A stretch of 64,000 nucleotides of DNA from Tretioscincus oriximinensis (Eukaryota; Chordata; Lepidosauria; Squamata; Gymnophthalmidae): contig JAJVDF010000495.1 in NCBI GenBank assembly GCA_022410635.1, forward strand, positions 888,701 through 952,700, in the 5' to 3' direction. Position numbers and translations under genes: made by a program. This document shows, one piece after another, positions 44,961-56,871 of the stretch (position 1 is the stretch's first letter; every line of letters begins with the position of its first letter). The notes under the pieces were generated by a model. The model saw only the letters and a list, made by a program, of their open reading frames with translations. It was not told where the DNA came from and searched no databases.

Positions 44961-46020
44961 TGGGTAAGCCCACAAATCAGGCTTGGATAAGGAACCTGAA
45001 GCCGAGGCTTACCCTGCCCCCACGACTGGGAAGATGGTTCGCAACTCCTTCCTCCATAGCTCCGCCTCCCTATTTCCCAGTGCAGCCTGGCGTCAGGTTG
45101 TGTGCATCAGTGGGCCCACGTGCACTGGCGGATTTGGCCTGGGTGCTGGATGCTGCCCTCTCCACCATGTCGGGCTGACGGGCCAGGCAGTTCAACACAC
45201 GGAGTTCAACATTCCGAGACTTGACATTGGTCCAGAAAGACCAATGGTAGACCTCCAAATGTTGGCCTTGTCAATACCTTTCCTATTAATAGTAGAGATG
45301 TTCTCTTAACAGCCTTCTGCTTTCCAGGCAATTTGCTCTATCACTGAACTACATCCTCTATCCAGAGTCCATGGAAACGTCAGGAATGGGAAATGTTCAT
45401 ATTTGCAACCTGTGAAATCAGTTTTGATAGGAGCTTTTGAATGTGCTCTCTAGGCAGCTTCCATGGCTAGGAGACAGGCGTAATTTGCCATTGCCTACCT
45501 ACAGGAAAAGCCAGGGATTGAATTAGCAACCCTCTGCTTTTCAGGGAGTTTGATCCGACCATTAAGGTCTAGCTGCTCACATCTCACTAGTTTACTCTGA
45601 TCAGGAAATCAAGGTAGGTGGCTTTGTTTGAAAGAACTGTGAACTCGAATAACACAATAGAGCTCTTTAACCCACGTGATGGGCAATAATGTTGCTATTT
45701 ATATTTTAAAGAGGCACCTGAATGGCAGTAATAATAAATACACAATGAATTAACATCATCTAACAGGGGAGCTCTTAAGAGCAGGTCACAGGTATGGGGC
45801 AGAGTTTTTATGATTGAAGAATTCACTCCGTTTTTAAAATGAACAAGGGTTGACAATGAGTTCGCTTGAAGGAATGGGCATCAAGATAAGTTGGGAGCCA
45901 CACAACTGAATGCCTCTGTAAGGTTCTTGTTAAATACTGTACCTATTTATTATACGTTTCCCAGAACAGACACACCCACGAACTCCCGGCAAAGCTGATC
46001 CTGCAGGTTTCAAACATTAA
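44961..46020. other. Intron, nothing recognised
   Basis: GC-richer first 250 bp (44980-45240) with several chance frames on both strands; no splice-consistent exon was found. Confidence 0.4.
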
Positions 46021-46024
46021 CCTC

Positions 46025-46330
46025 TCACAGTGATAGATTTAAAAGAAGTAGCCATGTTAGGCTGGGTCCAGAAAATCTAGTAAGGTTTTCCTGCTAGCAC
46101 CCTGCAGAGTAACACACACAAAGAAGGTAGGCAGCAAGAGATGGTTTAATGAATCCTGCATCGAGCAGGGGGTTGGACCCGATGACCCTGGAGGTCCCTT
46201 CCAACTCTATGATTCTATGAAATCTTGGCACCTGAAGACGTAGACTTGTCTACGAAAGCTCACGCTGCCTACTTTTTTCTTGTCAATCTCTAAGTCTCTT
46301 CAGACACATACACACATACCCCTTGCTAGA
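46025..46330. repeat. Family B element with nested CR1 tip
   Basis: AAAAGAAGTAGCCATGTTAG and TCCAGAAAATCTAGTAAGG at the left; GACTTGTCTACGAAAGCTCA and CTTGCTAGATAACC at the right. Between about 46140 and 46221 lies a CR1 family B end (GAGGTCCCTTCCAACTCTAT, then GATTCTATGA). Confidence 0.65.
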
Positions 46331-46334
46331 TAAC

Positions 46335-46512
46335 CTCTCACATTCTTGACACTGAGTGACCAACCAGTTGAACAAAGTGCCACAGGAGGTGGTGAGTTCT
46401 CCTTTGGTGGAAGTCTTTGAATAGAAGCTGAACAGCCATCTGACTGGGATGGATTGAGCAGAGGGTTGGACCTGATGACCCCGGAGGTCCCTTCCAACTC
46501 ATATTCATATTC
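46335..46512 (+). mobile_element. CR1 LINE 3' end (family B)
   Basis: CAAAGTGCCACAGGAGGTGG (reverse transcriptase end VPQEV) to GGAGGTCCCTTCCAACTC. Confidence 0.75.
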
Positions 46513-46704
46513 TATCCCACCAGTTAATTACAGAAAGGCAGCACTGGTTTGTTTTCATAGCCTGAAAAATACAACTCAGGTATGCCTAATGCCAAGAGCA
46601 CCTTATGGGTGCCATTTTCAAAGTTTATCATACCTGTGGACATGAGTTCAGACGCTAAAAAGAAATATTACTGTCTTTTCCTCAGGCTCAGTTCCAATCT
46701 CCCC

Positions 46705-46840
46705 ACATGTGAACATAAGAACGTAAGAGGACCCCTGCGGAATCAGGCCACAGCCCACCTAGTCCAGCTTTCTGTCTCACACAGTAGCTCACCAATTGCA
46801 CCTGGGGAGTCTGAAGCAGAAAAAGGCAAATACTCAGAAT
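46705..46840 (-). mobile_element. CR1-like LINE 3' tip (family A)
   Basis: GAACATAAGAACGTAAGAGG (reversed tail) to CTGGGGAGTCTGAAGCAG. Confidence 0.7.
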
Positions 46841-47063
46841 GATGATGAGTGGCCTTGCATGAGAGAGAGGAGTTGTTCACAACAAAATCAAAATGAGCCT
46901 GTGGCAGAAGGGAAAAACTGTTCCCTTGAGCCTCCAGACTTGTGACTGTATGTGCTGTGAATACAGAAAATGGTGCTCATGGACCATCACTGTCTAATGC
47001 CCAATTCTCACTGCAGACCTTAGGCACTATGGAATTGAACTACAAAATTCTATTCAGTCTTAC

Positions 47064-47143
47064 CCATGGTCATATCTTAATCAGCTCCGTATTCCAGTGC
47101 CAGAAGGAACTCTTTCATCAGCTGTCTATTGCAAGGATTACAC
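47064..47143 (-). CDS. MAP3K3-like: MAP3K3-like exon with start codon (mostly 5'UTR)
   Basis: Read on the minus strand, a strong acceptor (T-rich tract then ACAG) precedes an 80-nt exon that ends ATGG|GTAAGA. Only ATG plus one base is coding. The next constitutive exon opens with AC, giving Met-Asp-Glu-Glu, which matches the Met-Asp start of MAP3K2 and MAP3K3. The context GACCATGG is a good Kozak match. A second ATG lies two codons upstream in frame (ATG ACC ATG), preceded by an in-frame TAA, so translation could begin two residues earlier. The exon was chosen because it is the best ACCCAT-type site on the plus strand right of 35.7 kb with both a clean donor and an acceptor; transcript data would settle it. 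Confidence 0.65.
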
Positions 47144-47324
47144 CTGTAAAAATAAGAACAAAGACCATTGAATAAAGTGACCAAATTGGTTAATAGCAGA
47201 AAGCAAGCTTTGACCATGCAGCATTAAGTCAAATAGTGTTTCATAAGAATTGATGTATCACCCTATTGAGATGCAGGTTCTGACCCAATTTATGCAAACA
47301 CACAGGTTTCAGTGCTCGGAGGTC

Positions 47325-47638
47325 CATAAAATAAAAATAGCAAAGGATATATAGGCTACTTCAGCACACAGGTTAAGAAACCATCTCTACAATACACTTC
47401 ACACTCCAAGCATCTTTATTACACAAATGTAGAAAAACCAAGTCGGTAAAAGGAACTGAATGAGTGTTTGAGCCGAGTGAGCTGAGCATGCCCAGTAATA
47501 CAAAAATACAATGATAAGCTACAATATCAACATTTCAGTGATCCCACGTGAAATATGCTGCTTGGTAGACACTGGATGTAATATCTTATCTCCTGGCAGT
47601 AAACATATACAGGCTGGTTTTAACTAGAAAACCTAACA
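47325..47638 (-). mobile_element. Ty1/copia-type 3' LTR
   Basis: On the minus strand the LTR begins TGTTAGG, directly after a polypurine tract (GGAAGGGG) and the pol fragment. The right (3') end near 47325 is approximate. A related copy lies at about 54490-54748, and the terminal 40 bp recur near 49857-49900. Confidence 0.75.
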
Positions 47639-47960
47639 CCCCTTCCACGTTGACTGAAATAAAGAAAAACCCCACAAATTTAGTTCAGGCTTCAGTCTTA
47701 GAAATTTCTGAGCAACAACCACTTTGGTGAGTAAATCTGCAACACTGTCATCAGAAGGAATATGTTCCAGTTTAATCTCACCCTTGAGAACCATTTCTCT
47801 GACATGTAAATAATTTATGGAAATGTTTTTCGTGCAAACTTTCAATTAACCTGCCTCAGTCAGGTAGATATAAGTTCTAGTATCATCAAAAACAGTTATA
47901 GGCATTTCAAACTTTTGATTTAAATCAGCCAACAAGATCCCAGGGCTGGTCACAAAAAAA
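47639..47960 (-). pseudogene. Ty1/copia retrotransposon pol fragment (RNase H end)
   Basis: Minus frames read REMVLKGEIKLEHIPSDDSV and ADLLTK, the signature end of copia RNase H (I-x-L-E-H-I-P-S-D-D-x-x-A-D-x-L-T-K). Just upstream, with a frame break, MPITVFDDTRTYIYL corresponds to the (C/F)DNQSAI region, with the usual Asn-Gln-Ser altered. The element is broken: stop codons and no upstream integrase or reverse transcriptase. Confidence 0.85.
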
Positions 47961-48344
47961 AAAGATAAAATATACAAAGTAATCTGAAAGACACCTGTAA
48001 GAAGCATCGCGGCGATCGGCTGTGAACGTCACTCAATTCGTTGAAAAATCAATCAATTAAGTGCTTTACGCTGTTGCAGGACGTCCCACCTCCGCCCTAC
48101 AATATGGCAACAGAAGGGCAATGAGGAACAACCTGTCTTTCCCTGGCTTCATCCGACACTCTGTGAAGAAGGGAATGCATGGTTGCCTGGCACCCCTTCA
48201 TCTACTGTTAGGCAGGCAAATGCCTGGTCAAGTAGCAAACAAAGCCAGGGGGACACCCAAGCCTGCATTTGGGGATTTCCCCGCTAGTTTAAAACGTAAA
48301 TGCTTAAAGAGCTAATTCCTGCCCCATCGGTACAGTCTAGCTTT

Positions 48345-48790
48345 ATATGGGGTTACCCTTGGAAACGATACAGATGCTGCAGCTGGTAAAGAACACAGAA
48401 ACTAGGCTGCTGTCTGGTATAGTTGGCTGGATGCACCTTACACCGATCCTGAAAAAACTGCCCATTCACTACTGAGCCCAGTGCAAGGTATTCACATTAA
48501 CGTTTGAGGGCCATGAATAGCTTGAGTCCCAAATATTTGTAGAAAGACTTCTTCCCATACCGACCTGCCCATATCTTAAGATCGTCCAGTGAGGCTCTCC
48601 TGATGGTCCTACCTCCTTCACTCGTCAAAGGGGTATGGACACATGAGAGGGCTTTCTCAGTCATAGCCCCCAGGTTGTAGAATGGTCTCCCCTCTGAGAT
48701 GTGTCTTGCACCCACACGGCACATATTCAAACACTTGGTGGGGGCGCATCTATTCAACCTGGCTGAGCCAATTAGCCCTTTGGAGGCACT
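48345..48790 (+). mobile_element. L2-type LINE fragment
   Basis: Plus frames with stops: LQLVKNTETRLLSG, HLTPILKKLPIHY, then the region for RVCAFSV..LWN and the end TNPGWAEPI-type sequence. Same clade as 7515-7760 but covering more of the C-terminus. Confidence 0.7.
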
Positions 48791-49359
48791 GTTGTTACTT
48801 TTCACCACCCTGAAATCTTCAGGTATGGGGCAAAAAGAGAGAAAAGATTACCACTATTCCCATGTAGCCCAATGTGGAATTCTAAGTTCCTTAAAACGCA
48901 TTAGGAAGCCTGTGCCCAAAACAACTTGAGACCCAATAACAAACCTCGCAAACTGTTTACAAGCGTTCCGGACAGAAACCATTTCCAAGTACAATCTAAA
49001 AATAACATTTCAAAGTCTCCAAGATGATCTTCAAACTTTCATGATACCCAGTCCAGGGATTATTTATCCAAGCTTATTTTGAGAGATTTCAGCAGGAAGA
49101 AGACGCATCGAGCCAATCTTCTGAAATGGACGTCCCAACCTAAACATATTGTTCCTTTTGCTTGCCTTTAACTTCCGATGTGAGAAACGTCTGTCTGGGA
49201 ACAAAACTACAAGAGAGAACTGTCACCTCTTCTTCATCCTCCAGGAACAAATGAGAAGAAGGATACCTAGAAGGGAGTGGTGGTTGCAGGTGAGTGGAAC
49301 TAGAAGCTTCTCACGCTTTGGAATTCTCCCCCTTGCTGAGATATGTGTTCTGACCCAGT

Positions 49360-49740
49360 TCAACACAGAGTAGAAGTAGAAGTAGAAGTAGAAGTAGAAG
49401 AAGAAGAAGAAGAAGGAGAAGGAGAAGGAGAAGGAGAAGGAGAAGGAGAATAAGAAGCACCACGACCAACAATAACAACAACTCGGTTTTTATACCCCGC
49501 TTTCCTCACCCAAAGAGACTCAAAGCAGCATACAAGGTTATTTTTTTGCCCAAAGGCTGACATTCTATCTTCCCCATCAGGTTATGTTGGTTCCTATTTA
49601 TCTAGTCGCAGTCAGCTGCAATTCCTTGCAATTCTTGCTTTCAAATACCTGGGTAAAAGGTGCTCACCCCTCCCCATGTCCGACACAGGGCCTCGAAACC
49701 CCATCTTTCCTTACTGGCTGCCCCATTCGCGCCTGCAAAT
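49360..49740 (-). mobile_element. tRNA-type SINE with (AGA/AGGAGA)n tail
   Basis: The microsatellite 49369-49452 leads into TATACCCCGCTTTCCTCACC, GTCGCAGTCAGCTGCAATTC and CGAAACCCCATC; the head ends CCATTCGCGCCTG. Confidence 0.8.
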
Positions 49741-49926
49741 GCACAGCATTCAGTGCTCTGAAGGACAGGCTGATTATAATAGGCAGCTTCTTCCAGGATA
49801 AAGAAACATAGTCGACACATCTTTTTTCATTCTATCAGGAAGGCTTTTACTTCTATTTACACAGTCCATAAAATAAAATAGCAAAGAATATATCTTAGTC
49901 ACATCAAATTTGCATGTGGCAAAATA

Positions 49927-50223
49927 GAAGAAGAACTGGGTTTTTGTATCTTGCTTTTCTCATCTGAAGGTACTCAAAGCAGCTTACAAGGTTATTTTTT
50001 ACCTGAAGGCTTACCACTCTTCCCCACTATGCTGTGGTGGTTCCCATTTATCTAGTCGCAGTCTGTTGCAATTTCTTGCAATTCCTGCTTCTGAATAGCT
50101 GGGTTGGCCAGAGCTGCAGGCTAGTAGAAGGTGCTCACCCCTCCCCATGTCCAACACAGGGCCTCAAAACCAAACCTCTCAGATGGAAGACCGGCACTTA
50201 GCCGACTGAGCCATATGTGCCTG
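49927..50223 (-). mobile_element. tRNA-type SINE, full length
   Basis: GAAGAAGAACTGGGTTTTTG to GCCGACTGAGCCATATGTGC, so head and tail are both present. Confidence 0.85.
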
Positions 50224-50784
50224 CTCCTTTCTGGAATGGAATAAGGCCTAATCCATTTTGACTCACAATGTGAGCAGCCCCATCTGCACAATCATTTTTT
50301 GAATGATTCGCTAACATATTAAAGCACGAGCGACAGAAAAGACCCAAATTCAACACTACTAAAAGTGGAAACTGTTCTAAGCAGGACTGAAGGAACAAGC
50401 CAAGCCTGGACAAATTAACAAACAAAAGAGAAAAGAGTCAAATGGAAAAAACAACAATCCCTTCTCTTTAAAAAGAATCCAATGCACTTTCGGTAAGTTT
50501 CCGGGAAGCCTGCCAATCAATTCACCAGAGGTGTGCGTGCCTATGTTTCTGTGNATGCATGTTGCTGTTATTTCAAATGTACTATAGAACTGTTCAAAAA
50601 TATTATCGCCGGTGTTATTTTCTGGACAGCCTGGGGATGAGAGTGGGGCAGAATCAGTTCAAGTGATATTCTCAGAACAAGAAAGGGTTTCACGCTGTTA
50701 AAGAGGTGGTGAGCAAACCACCACAATCTAAAGAAAACGTGTCTGAACATAAGAACCAAAGAGGAGTCATGCTGAATCGTGCAA

Positions 50785-51080
50785 GAGGAGGAGGAGGAGG
50801 TGAAGAAGAAGAATCTTATTTTTATACCTTGCCCTTCTCACCCAAAGGGACTCAAAGCANTTCACAGGATTAATTTTTGCTGAAGGCTTACATCTTATGA
50901 TGGTACTCATTTATCTAATTGAAATGCAGATTACAAATCTACATTTCTTTCTGATAGCTGATTTGGCTAGAGATGCAGGTTAATAAAAGGCACTCACTAC
51001 TCTCCATGTCTGTCACAGGGCCTTGAAAGTGGATTTCCCAAATCAAGAAGCTGCACTTAGCCGACTGCACCATTCGAGCC
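50785..51080 (-). mobile_element. tRNA-type SINE, full length
   Basis: GAGGAGGAGGAGGTGAAGAA tail, ACCTTGCCCTTCTCACCC, GCCGACTGCACCATTCGAGC head. Confidence 0.8.
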
Positions 51081-51410
51081 CATCTAGTCCAGCAGTCTTA
51101 CACAGTGGCCCTCCAATTGCATGGGGCAGCCTCAGACAGAAGAAGGAAAAACCTTTTCCTGTTCTTGACACCCAGCAAAGGATATTTCAGGAAAACTGCT
51201 AACAGCCATTGATGCACATGTCTTTTATGAATTTGTGTAATTCTGCCTTGAAGATATCCAGGCTGCTAGTTACCACTACCTCCTCTGGAAGTGAATTCCA
51301 TAGAATAATTATCTGGGTGAAAAAATACTTTCCCTTGTCTGCCTTGTATTCCTTATCACTGCGCTCATCTTACTACGATTCCCAACATTCTCTGTGAACA
51401 TAAGAACATA
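51081..51410 (-). mobile_element. CR1-like LINE 3' fragment (family A)
   Basis: CCATCTAGTCCAGCAGTCTT to GGGTGAAAAAATACTTTCCC, joined directly to the SINE head without the usual LINE tail. Confidence 0.7.
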
Positions 51411-51999
51411 AATGCAGTCTCCTGACAACCACAAACAGCCAATGAAATTTCACATCTAGCCTCAAGTTCTCGCGATAACCANGATTTTCCCACTATGGAA
51501 CATCATATGAAGGATTTCTATTAGATTTACCAAGCAGTCCGCTATGAAATCTGAAAAAAGGGGGTGGTTGAAAAATCTGAAGCAATGTGGCTTTTTAGCG
51601 AATGGATTACTGAGCAGGTGAAGCAAATTCTTCATGATGCCAATACCATAACTGTCGAAAAGCTTCGTCTGGAGAGGGGCTTAGACTAGACAGCATTGCT
51701 AGGTCTGGACCCATTGATTGGGATCTCCGCAAGGTAAATGCAGAAAGGCTGAAAAGGTACAATTTGATAGTCATTTCTCCTAGGCTAATTTTACAATTCA
51801 AATTGAAGCAATTCTTTCTTTCATTTTTAAGTCTGTGGTTCTGTGTACGTATGGACAGACAACTTAAGGATAATATGAACTGAAGTTTAGGGCATTAGTC
51901 AGAAGGAAAAAATTAATGAATAGGAACAACAGCCCGAGGCTACATCCAGACCCACTTGCAAGTCGAATTTGTTTTGCGTTGACTTAATACAGTTTTGTG

Positions 52000-52165
52000 C
52001 CGTGGTCAGATTGTTGGACTCTTATCTGGTAGTCTCCATGAAGCTAGCTGGGAGAGCTTGGGCCAGTCACAGGTCTTTAGAACTCTCTCAGCCTTACCTA
52101 CTTCAAAGGGTATCTGTTGTGGAGAATGCAACAAAAGCTATGTGCCCTTTTTATTTATTTATTTA
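52000..52165 (+). mobile_element. ACA-like SINE
   Basis: GTCAGATTGTTGGACTCTTATCTGGTAG, CTTGGGCCAGTCACAGGTC, GGGTATCTGTTGTGGAGAATG, (TTTA)n end. Confidence 0.75.
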
Positions 52166-52194
52166 GTAGTAATCGTAGTCGTAGTAGTACACAA

Positions 52195-52515
52195 GAACAT
52201 AAGAAGAGCCATACTGGATCGGGCCAGAGCCCATCTAGTCCAGCATTCTGTCTCACACAGAGGCCCACCAGATGCACCTGGGCAGTCCGAACAGAGGAAA
52301 GCAAAATATGCTCCTGTTCATGACTCCCTGCAAATGGCAATTCAGGAGCACTACCTGTTGCTCCATCCTGAAGGCAGCATGCAGACATCCATCCTAGTAA
52401 CCATTTATACCCTTGGTGTCCATAAACCTGTCTAGGCCTGTCTTGAAACTATCCAAGCTGTTAGCTACCAGCACCTCTTCAGGAAGTAAATTCCACAGGC
52501 CGATGACCTGAAGTA
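52195..52515 (-). mobile_element. CR1-like LINE 3' fragment (family A)
   Basis: ACATAAGAAGAGCCATACTG to AAATTCCACAGGCCGATGAC; closest in the window to 31335-31815. Confidence 0.8.
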
Positions 52516-52789
52516 GTAGTAGCAGTGGCAGCAGTAGTAGTAGTGGATTACAGCCCGATCTTTGGACCATCTCAGAATCCAGATGATCCTCACAGGATGC
52601 CACAAAAGCAAATGCCTTTGAACAGCTTCTTTCTTCTTCTCAACGTCGACAAGAAGTCAAAGAAGCAACTTCCTCTTTCACAGGATATGAGAACGGCATT
52701 CCACATAAAGCGCTGGGCCAAATACAATCACTTTCTAAACTGCTGCCTACAAAACACACACATTCCCATGCCATGTGATTCTATGTTTC

Positions 52790-52835
52790 CGGCACACACA
52801 CACACAACACACACACACACATACATATACACAAA
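52790..52835. repeat. (AC)n microsatellite
   Basis: Imperfect CACACACACACAACACACACACACACAC run followed by ATACATATACAC. Confidence 0.9.
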
Positions 52836-53224
52836 CAGGACAGGAAATTTTCTCCAGCATCTATGACTCAGACCTAGAAACCACTAAATCTAGTGAATGT
52901 GTCGGCGTGGGAGGCTAAGGAAAAAGCTGGGAGTTAGAAACTGCCTTTCCTTCTTTACATTTTGGGGGTCTGTAGAACACAAAACATCTGACATACAAGA
53001 GTAGCTTTCTGATCAAAACGTACATCTTAGTGCTATAACTTCATGCTACTCTGTGCATTAAGGTTTGCACACAAGTAGACATGGAGAATGGTTGGATATC
53101 CGGAGGACACGCAACGGAGAGCTTCAACGTTTGGTTCCAAAGAAACCTGCACAAGCAGAGGCACAACCTTGTTGACAAAGATCTATATAGTCCAAGATAT
53201 TAGTTGCCATAAAAAACCCAAAAC

Positions 53225-53710
53225 AAAATAGCCATTTAAGAGGTGATCTGATTGAAGTGTACAAAGGCATGCATGGGGCGGATAAGGTGAATAGGAAAAA
53301 AATATTTTCTCTATCACACAACACTAGGACCAGGGGGCATTCCTTGAAACTGATGGGCAGAAGAGTGAGGGCATACAATGGAAAATATTTCCTCACCCAG
53401 AGGGTCATTGATCTGTGGCATTTTTTTCCAGAAGAGATGGGGGTAGCAAGCTGCCTGGATAGCTTTAGGACAGGATTCAGACAAGTTCACGGAAGCCAGG
53501 TGTATCAATAGGTACTAGGATAGATCTCTTGCTACTGCCTCTCAGATGGCAGAAGTTCCCAATACCTGCAGGTAATTGGGAACGGGGGAGGGTTTTGCCT
53601 CCTTCTGCTTGGGACTATCCAGGGACAATTAGTAGGCCACTATGTGAGACAGAAGGCTGGACTAGATGGGCTCCGGCCCCATTCACCAGGGCTTCTCTTA
53701 TTTTCTAATA
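53225..53710 (+). mobile_element. CR1-like LINE 3' end (family A), near complete
   Basis: The plus frame reads YKGMHGADKVNRKKIFSLSH, NTRTRGHSLKLMGRRVRAYN and FLTQRVIDLWHFFPEEMGVA, then the full 3' UTR ends GGGCTTCTCTTATTTTC. It is the clearest copy for defining the family. Confidence 0.88.
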
Positions 53711-53760
53711 TCTGCTGAAATTTCCTGTTTACCACACTCATTAAAGCTGCAGCGCTCTTT
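53711..53760. repeat. Family D, one arm
   Basis: TCTGCTGAAATTTCCTGTTTACCACACTCATTAAAGC matches the right arm at 10969-11003. Confidence 0.6.
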
Positions 53761-54289
53761 TTGTAGGCCACTCTACAAGCTATGGGCTTACCAGTAATAA
53801 TTCATGGCTGTAAGAAATGGATTGTAAAGAAGGTAAAAAGTTGATGCATCTGAGCTGTGATGCTAGAAAAGACGTCTGAGGTGTGATTTGCACTTGCCTT
53901 TATTCTGCTCCAGAAAGTTGTCTTTGGGGTATGGTGTCCACAAACCATTCAGGGTTAGGACAGGACATGATAAGAACAGAATAAGACCATGTGCGAACCA
54001 GGCCTCAGAATCCCTTGGTACAATTAAGGCTGCATGCAGACCATTGTAATTTGTAGTCAAATTCTAAAATTCTATCTCCCTTCTCTTCCTCACATATCTG
54101 GCTACAAATCCCATTAGTGCTGCCTCCCTTACTTATTGTCAGGCAGGTGAATACAAAGAAGCCTCCATCTAAAAACCACGGGGGTTTCAGGCTGCTTGGG
54201 GATGGCAGGGTTAATAAAAATGGTGTATTTTTCTCCCTAAATGCAGGAAGGAAAACAGGTTTTTATGCTCCGTCCCACTGACAAGAATT

Positions 54290-54860
54290 GCAAGGCAGGG
54301 CTGGAATTCTCAATAGATCTCGCAGTCTTGTCCACATACTCTGTCATGACATAAAGAAGAGACAAACACAATGGCCGAATCTTCAATACTTTGACCATAT
54401 AATAAAGAGACAGAAATCACTACAAAAGCCTCTGATGCAAGGAAAGATTGAAGGCAAAAGGAGGGGGACTCCGCAAAGGATGAAATGGGGAGAATAGCAA
54501 ATTATATATAGGTTACTTCAGCATATAAGTTAAGTAACTATTTCTAGAAAACACTTCACACTCCAAGCATCTTCAATACAAGAAGACAGAAAAGCAAGTG
54601 AGTAAATTAGTGAATGAGTATGCTTAGTTATACAGCGATAAGCTATAATATCAACATTCCAATGATCCCACAGGTAGACACTGAAAGTCATACCCTACCA
54701 TACGGTAGTAAACATTTGCAGACTTATTTTAACAAAAAAAACCCAACATATATGGTCAATTAGACTCTGGAAGGCAATAGAGAATGAAAGGCTTTCACAT
54801 GATCAGGGCCGTTGGTCATGAAAAATCAGACATGATTGTATGAATAAACAACAAAAATAA
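54290..54860 (+). mobile_element. RTE/BovB LINE 3' end interrupted by an LTR
   Basis: The plus frame has FDHIIKRQKSLQKPLMQGKI and EGKRRGTPQRMKWGE, the BovB-type C-terminus. After the LTR, GACTCTGGAAGGCAATAGAG and CATGAAAAATCAGACATGAT are the BovB 3' UTR (usually AGAGTCGGACACGACTGA). Confidence 0.8.
54490..54748 (-). mobile_element. Copia-type LTR copy inside BovB
   Basis: Shares ACTTCACACTCCAAGCATCTT, GATAAGCTATAATATCAACATT and the TGTTGGG start (minus strand) with the LTR at 47325-47638. No internal region remains, so it is a solo LTR. Confidence 0.75.
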
Positions 54861-55084
54861 AACCTGCATAAACAGATGAACATTTTTTACCATGGCATCA
54901 ACTGCAAGAATGTTACTGGACTGTGTTAAAAATAGATCAGAAATGATCAGTCATCTTTCACGGTCTAGAAATATTTAAATTGTACGTATACCCGTCACTG
55001 ATTGGGAGAATGGAAGAACCACTGAAAGTTAGCCTAAATTTGCAAGGTTGTAAGAATAAAATAGGGAGCGAGAAAAGAGAACAG

Positions 55085-55740
55085 AAGAACAGAAGAGGAG
55101 CCCAGCTAAACAGGGCCAGAGACCATCTAGCCCAGTCTCAAATAGGATAAGGGAAAAACTTCACCTGTGCTGGAAAACTGCCTGGTTTTCCATCCTAATA
55201 GGCACTGATACACCTGTCCTCCATAAATTTATCTAATCATATCTTGAAGCTATTAAGACTGNAAACTACCACCAACTTCTCCGGAAGTGAATTCCATAGA
55301 ATAATGACCCTCTGGATGGAAAAAATGCTTTCCCTTGTCTATCCTGACTCTTCTGCCCATTATCTTCAAGGACTGTCCACTAGTCTAGTGTTGTGTGATA
55401 GAGAACTTTATCCATCCCATGCATGATTTTATATACGGTACTTCAATTAGATCAATCTTAATTGTTGTCTTTTGAGGCTGGAGAGACCTAGACTTGCAGC
55501 CTGATTTCATAAGGAAGACTGTTCCAAACCCTTGATGTTTCCTGATGCCCTTTTTTGCACTTTCTCCAGTTTCACAACATCCTTCCCAAGGTGCCATGGC
55601 CAAAATTGTACATAGTATTCCAAGTGGAGCTTCTCCATAGATTTACTTGTCTTGAACGAAAGGCAACATTTGAATGAAAGAAGGAAAGGCATCTCTATGC
55701 AGAAGGCAGAATCCAAGAGTCTTGCTTTTCTTGGCAAGAT
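55085..55740 (-). mobile_element. CR1-like LINE (family A)
   Basis: The minus frame includes LHLEYYVQFWPWHLGKDVVK and LEKVQKRASGNIKGL upstream of the 3' UTR, whose tail is at 55085. Confidence 0.8.
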
Positions 55741-56184
55741 CTAAAGTAGCAAAGTAAGTCTGGGTTGTCTTGGAGTTTTCCCACCACGCCCATCTGTGAA
55801 AAGGGTCTTTCCCAAACTTAGCAGCATCTTTAAAATAAGTCCTGCTTCAATTCAGAGTGACCAAGCATAAAAAACCTAGGAAGAGACTGCAGTCCACTTT
55901 GCCTCCATAAACTGTACNCCTGCTAATATTTAATTTCCCTTGTTGTTAAAGCTACAGGGGTCCCATTGCGCATCCATCCATGCCAGTTCAATAGCTCTAT
56001 GCAATTATAATGCAAATCTGTTCTAGCAATGCTACCTACACACATGGCAAAAAGGTGGTCGTATTCCTGTGCATATTTTCCAGTTTCTGCCAAACTCTGA
56101 GCATGACTTCTATATGAAATCTTTTCCATACTCTCTTCCCTGTACTCAGTGGTACCATTCACTATCACTGTAATAACACGAAGG

Positions 56185-56470
56185 AGAAAGAGAAAGGGAA
56201 AGAGAAGGAGGAGGAGAGGAGGGGGAAAGGGGAGATAGAAGGAGGTGACAGTGAAGAGGAAGAATAGGAGGGAGGGAAGAAGAAGCAGGAGGAAGAGAAA
56301 AAGGANTACTAGTACTAGGTTTTTATACCCAAGCTTTTCTGAACCCAAAGAGACTCAAAGCAGTTTACATCCTTGTGACTAGACACCTTGTGAAAGAGCT
56401 GGTTTCATGGAGGACTACAGAATTGAACATGGAGACTACCCAATAGGAATCTGACACTCTAATACGAAGA
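56185..56470 (-). mobile_element. SINE with purine-rich tail
   Basis: The GGAGGAGAGGAGG tract 56190-56305 is followed by GGTTTTTATACCCAAGC, AGAGACTCAAAGCAGTTTAC and AAAGAGCTGGTTTCATGGAG. Confidence 0.65.
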
Positions 56471-56871
56471 CCAGACTGGATCAATAACGGCTGCCCCAAA
56501 TTTGGAATACAGCGTATGAATCTTTCTGCACTTATCTTAAATCCAGAACGATGGCTTGTGATATCCACTTCAGGGACCTCTGATCCACATATCAGACTGA
56601 GGTACTCGTATCCTCTTTTGGTACATTTCATCTGTCCTGGATTGATCATAATCCTGACTGGGATCACCAGTAAACCATAACAGAAGCCATCAGAGTTTAT
56701 TCAAGTCTACCATAGGACTAATTTTGTTGGTTCAGAAAAATGTGCTGCCTAAAGGGTTCCCTAGTGCCACAAAGCCTAGGAAAGAAAGTCCCCAATCCTG
56801 TGGAGCCCTTTAAGAATTTTCTAGTTGACAACATAAGAGAGAAAGAAAAACTATATCCAATTATTTTGTAA

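Noticed and set aside
44735..45309. Two long overlapping plus-strand frames (147 and 108 codons)
   Set aside because: They start in a CR1 tip and continue in GC-richer unassigned DNA; no splice-consistent exon or recognisable domain.
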